A stretch of 13,696 bases of DNA, taken from positions 1 to 13,696 of the forward strand of contig JAHQWS010000321.1 in assembly GCA_029856295.1 (NCBI GenBank), given 5' to 3'. Positions 13,406 through 13,696 of the stretch are shown piece by piece. Both the position numbers and the translations under genes were made by a program. Positions within the stretch are counted from its first letter, which is position 1. The number at the start of each line of letters is the position of its first letter. The notes under the pieces were generated by a model. It saw only the letters and a list, made by a program, of their open reading frames with translations. It made no database searches and was not told where the DNA came from. Source of the stretch: Promethearchaeia archaeon. GTDB taxonomy: Archaea > Asgardarchaeota > Lokiarchaeia > Sigyniarchaeales > SOKP01.

Positions 13406-13696
13406 TTAGAGTAATTTTTCTAAATCAGCTAATGTACCTCGATAGTTTGGTTCGGGGGTTTCAGCAGTCAGCTCTGTATTGGGGCTTTGTACCAAAAAAG
13501 TTTTCATCCCTAATCGTGCCGCAACCATATCTTTGTCCTCATCTCCTACCATTAAACACTCATTTGCATTATGCCCTATAGTTTCTGCTATTAACTTATA
13601 ATATAAGAGATTTGGCTTATTTGCACACGTATTTTCGAGTGATGTGATTAATTTATAAGGAAAATCATCAATAGAAACTCCTGCCCAATCTAAACG
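13406..13696 (-). CDS. HAD-superfamily phosphatase, C-terminal part (cut by window end)
   Basis: Only the last 96 residues are present; the gene continues past base 13696. The visible part includes KPNLLYYKLIAETIG followed by the HAD motif IV region CLMVGDEDKDMVAARLGMKT and then FLVQS. The acidic GDEDKD cluster is the magnesium-binding part of the active site in HAD phosphatases. Lys in KPN likely corresponds to motif III, the conserved lysine that precedes this helix in phosphoglycolate-phosphatase-like members. The nucleophile Asp motif would lie further upstream, outside the window. The substrate cannot be predicted. The protein ends at 13406 on the minus strand, 246 bases before the URO-D-family gene on the same strand. 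Because no start codon is visible, the fragment is identified from sequence pattern and an unbroken frame to the edge. Confidence 0.85.
   Translation of the reverse strand, partial: RLDWAGVSIDDFPYKLITSLENTCANKPNLLYYKLIAETIGHNANECLMVGDEDKDMVAARLGMKTFLVQSPNTELTAETPEPNYRGTLADLEKLL

Noticed and set aside
13384..13408. Plus-strand aaggagg followed by atg at 13392
   Set aside because: The frame encodes only five residues before a stop and the spacing between the ribosome site and ATG is one base, so it is not a usable gene start.

Overview
The window looks like chromosomal DNA from an AT-rich archaeon, most likely an Asgard (Promethearchaeati), and within that group a Lokiarchaeia-like lineage. 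This is inference from gene content: a Rag/Gtr-type small GTPase with a C-terminal roadblock-like domain (7013-7921), an F420-hydrogenase-beta-type iron-sulfur flavoprotein (5457-6938), TATA-like boxes close to start codons, T-rich tracts as putative terminators, and several TTG starts. There is no rRNA, tRNA, CRISPR array, transposase or phage gene.

Left arm (1-3963, plus strand): a glycine cleavage cluster. An unrecognised ORF (175-501) is followed one base later by a 67-residue protein matching only the C-terminal barrel of the aminomethyltransferase GcvT. Complete gcvH, gcvPA and gcvPB follow. The order T-H-PA-PB is the familiar one, but the folate-binding bulk of the T-protein is missing from its expected place. 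A 3-hydroxyacyl-CoA dehydrogenase (4011-5213, minus) converges on gcvPB.

Middle (5457-7921, plus strand): a two-gene unit made of the FrhB-like flavoprotein, which has an extra beta-rich C-terminal domain, and the Rag-like GTPase. It ends at a T-rich tract. The following 265-base gap holds a hairpin plus T-run that could mark the end of a small RNA. This redox-protein/GTPase pair is the most interesting part of the window. Any functional link is inferred from proximity only.

Right arm (8187-13696): a small CxxC/coiled-coil protein of unknown function (minus), a DNA-3-methyladenine glycosylase I (tag, plus), a large GH94-like glycoside phosphorylase/hydrolase (plus), a uroporphyrinogen-decarboxylase-family putative methyltransferase (minus), and the C-terminal part of a HAD-family phosphatase (minus) cut by the window edge. 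These are mostly single-gene units and do not form an obvious pathway. tag and the GH94-like gene belong to families best known from bacteria and may have been acquired by transfer.
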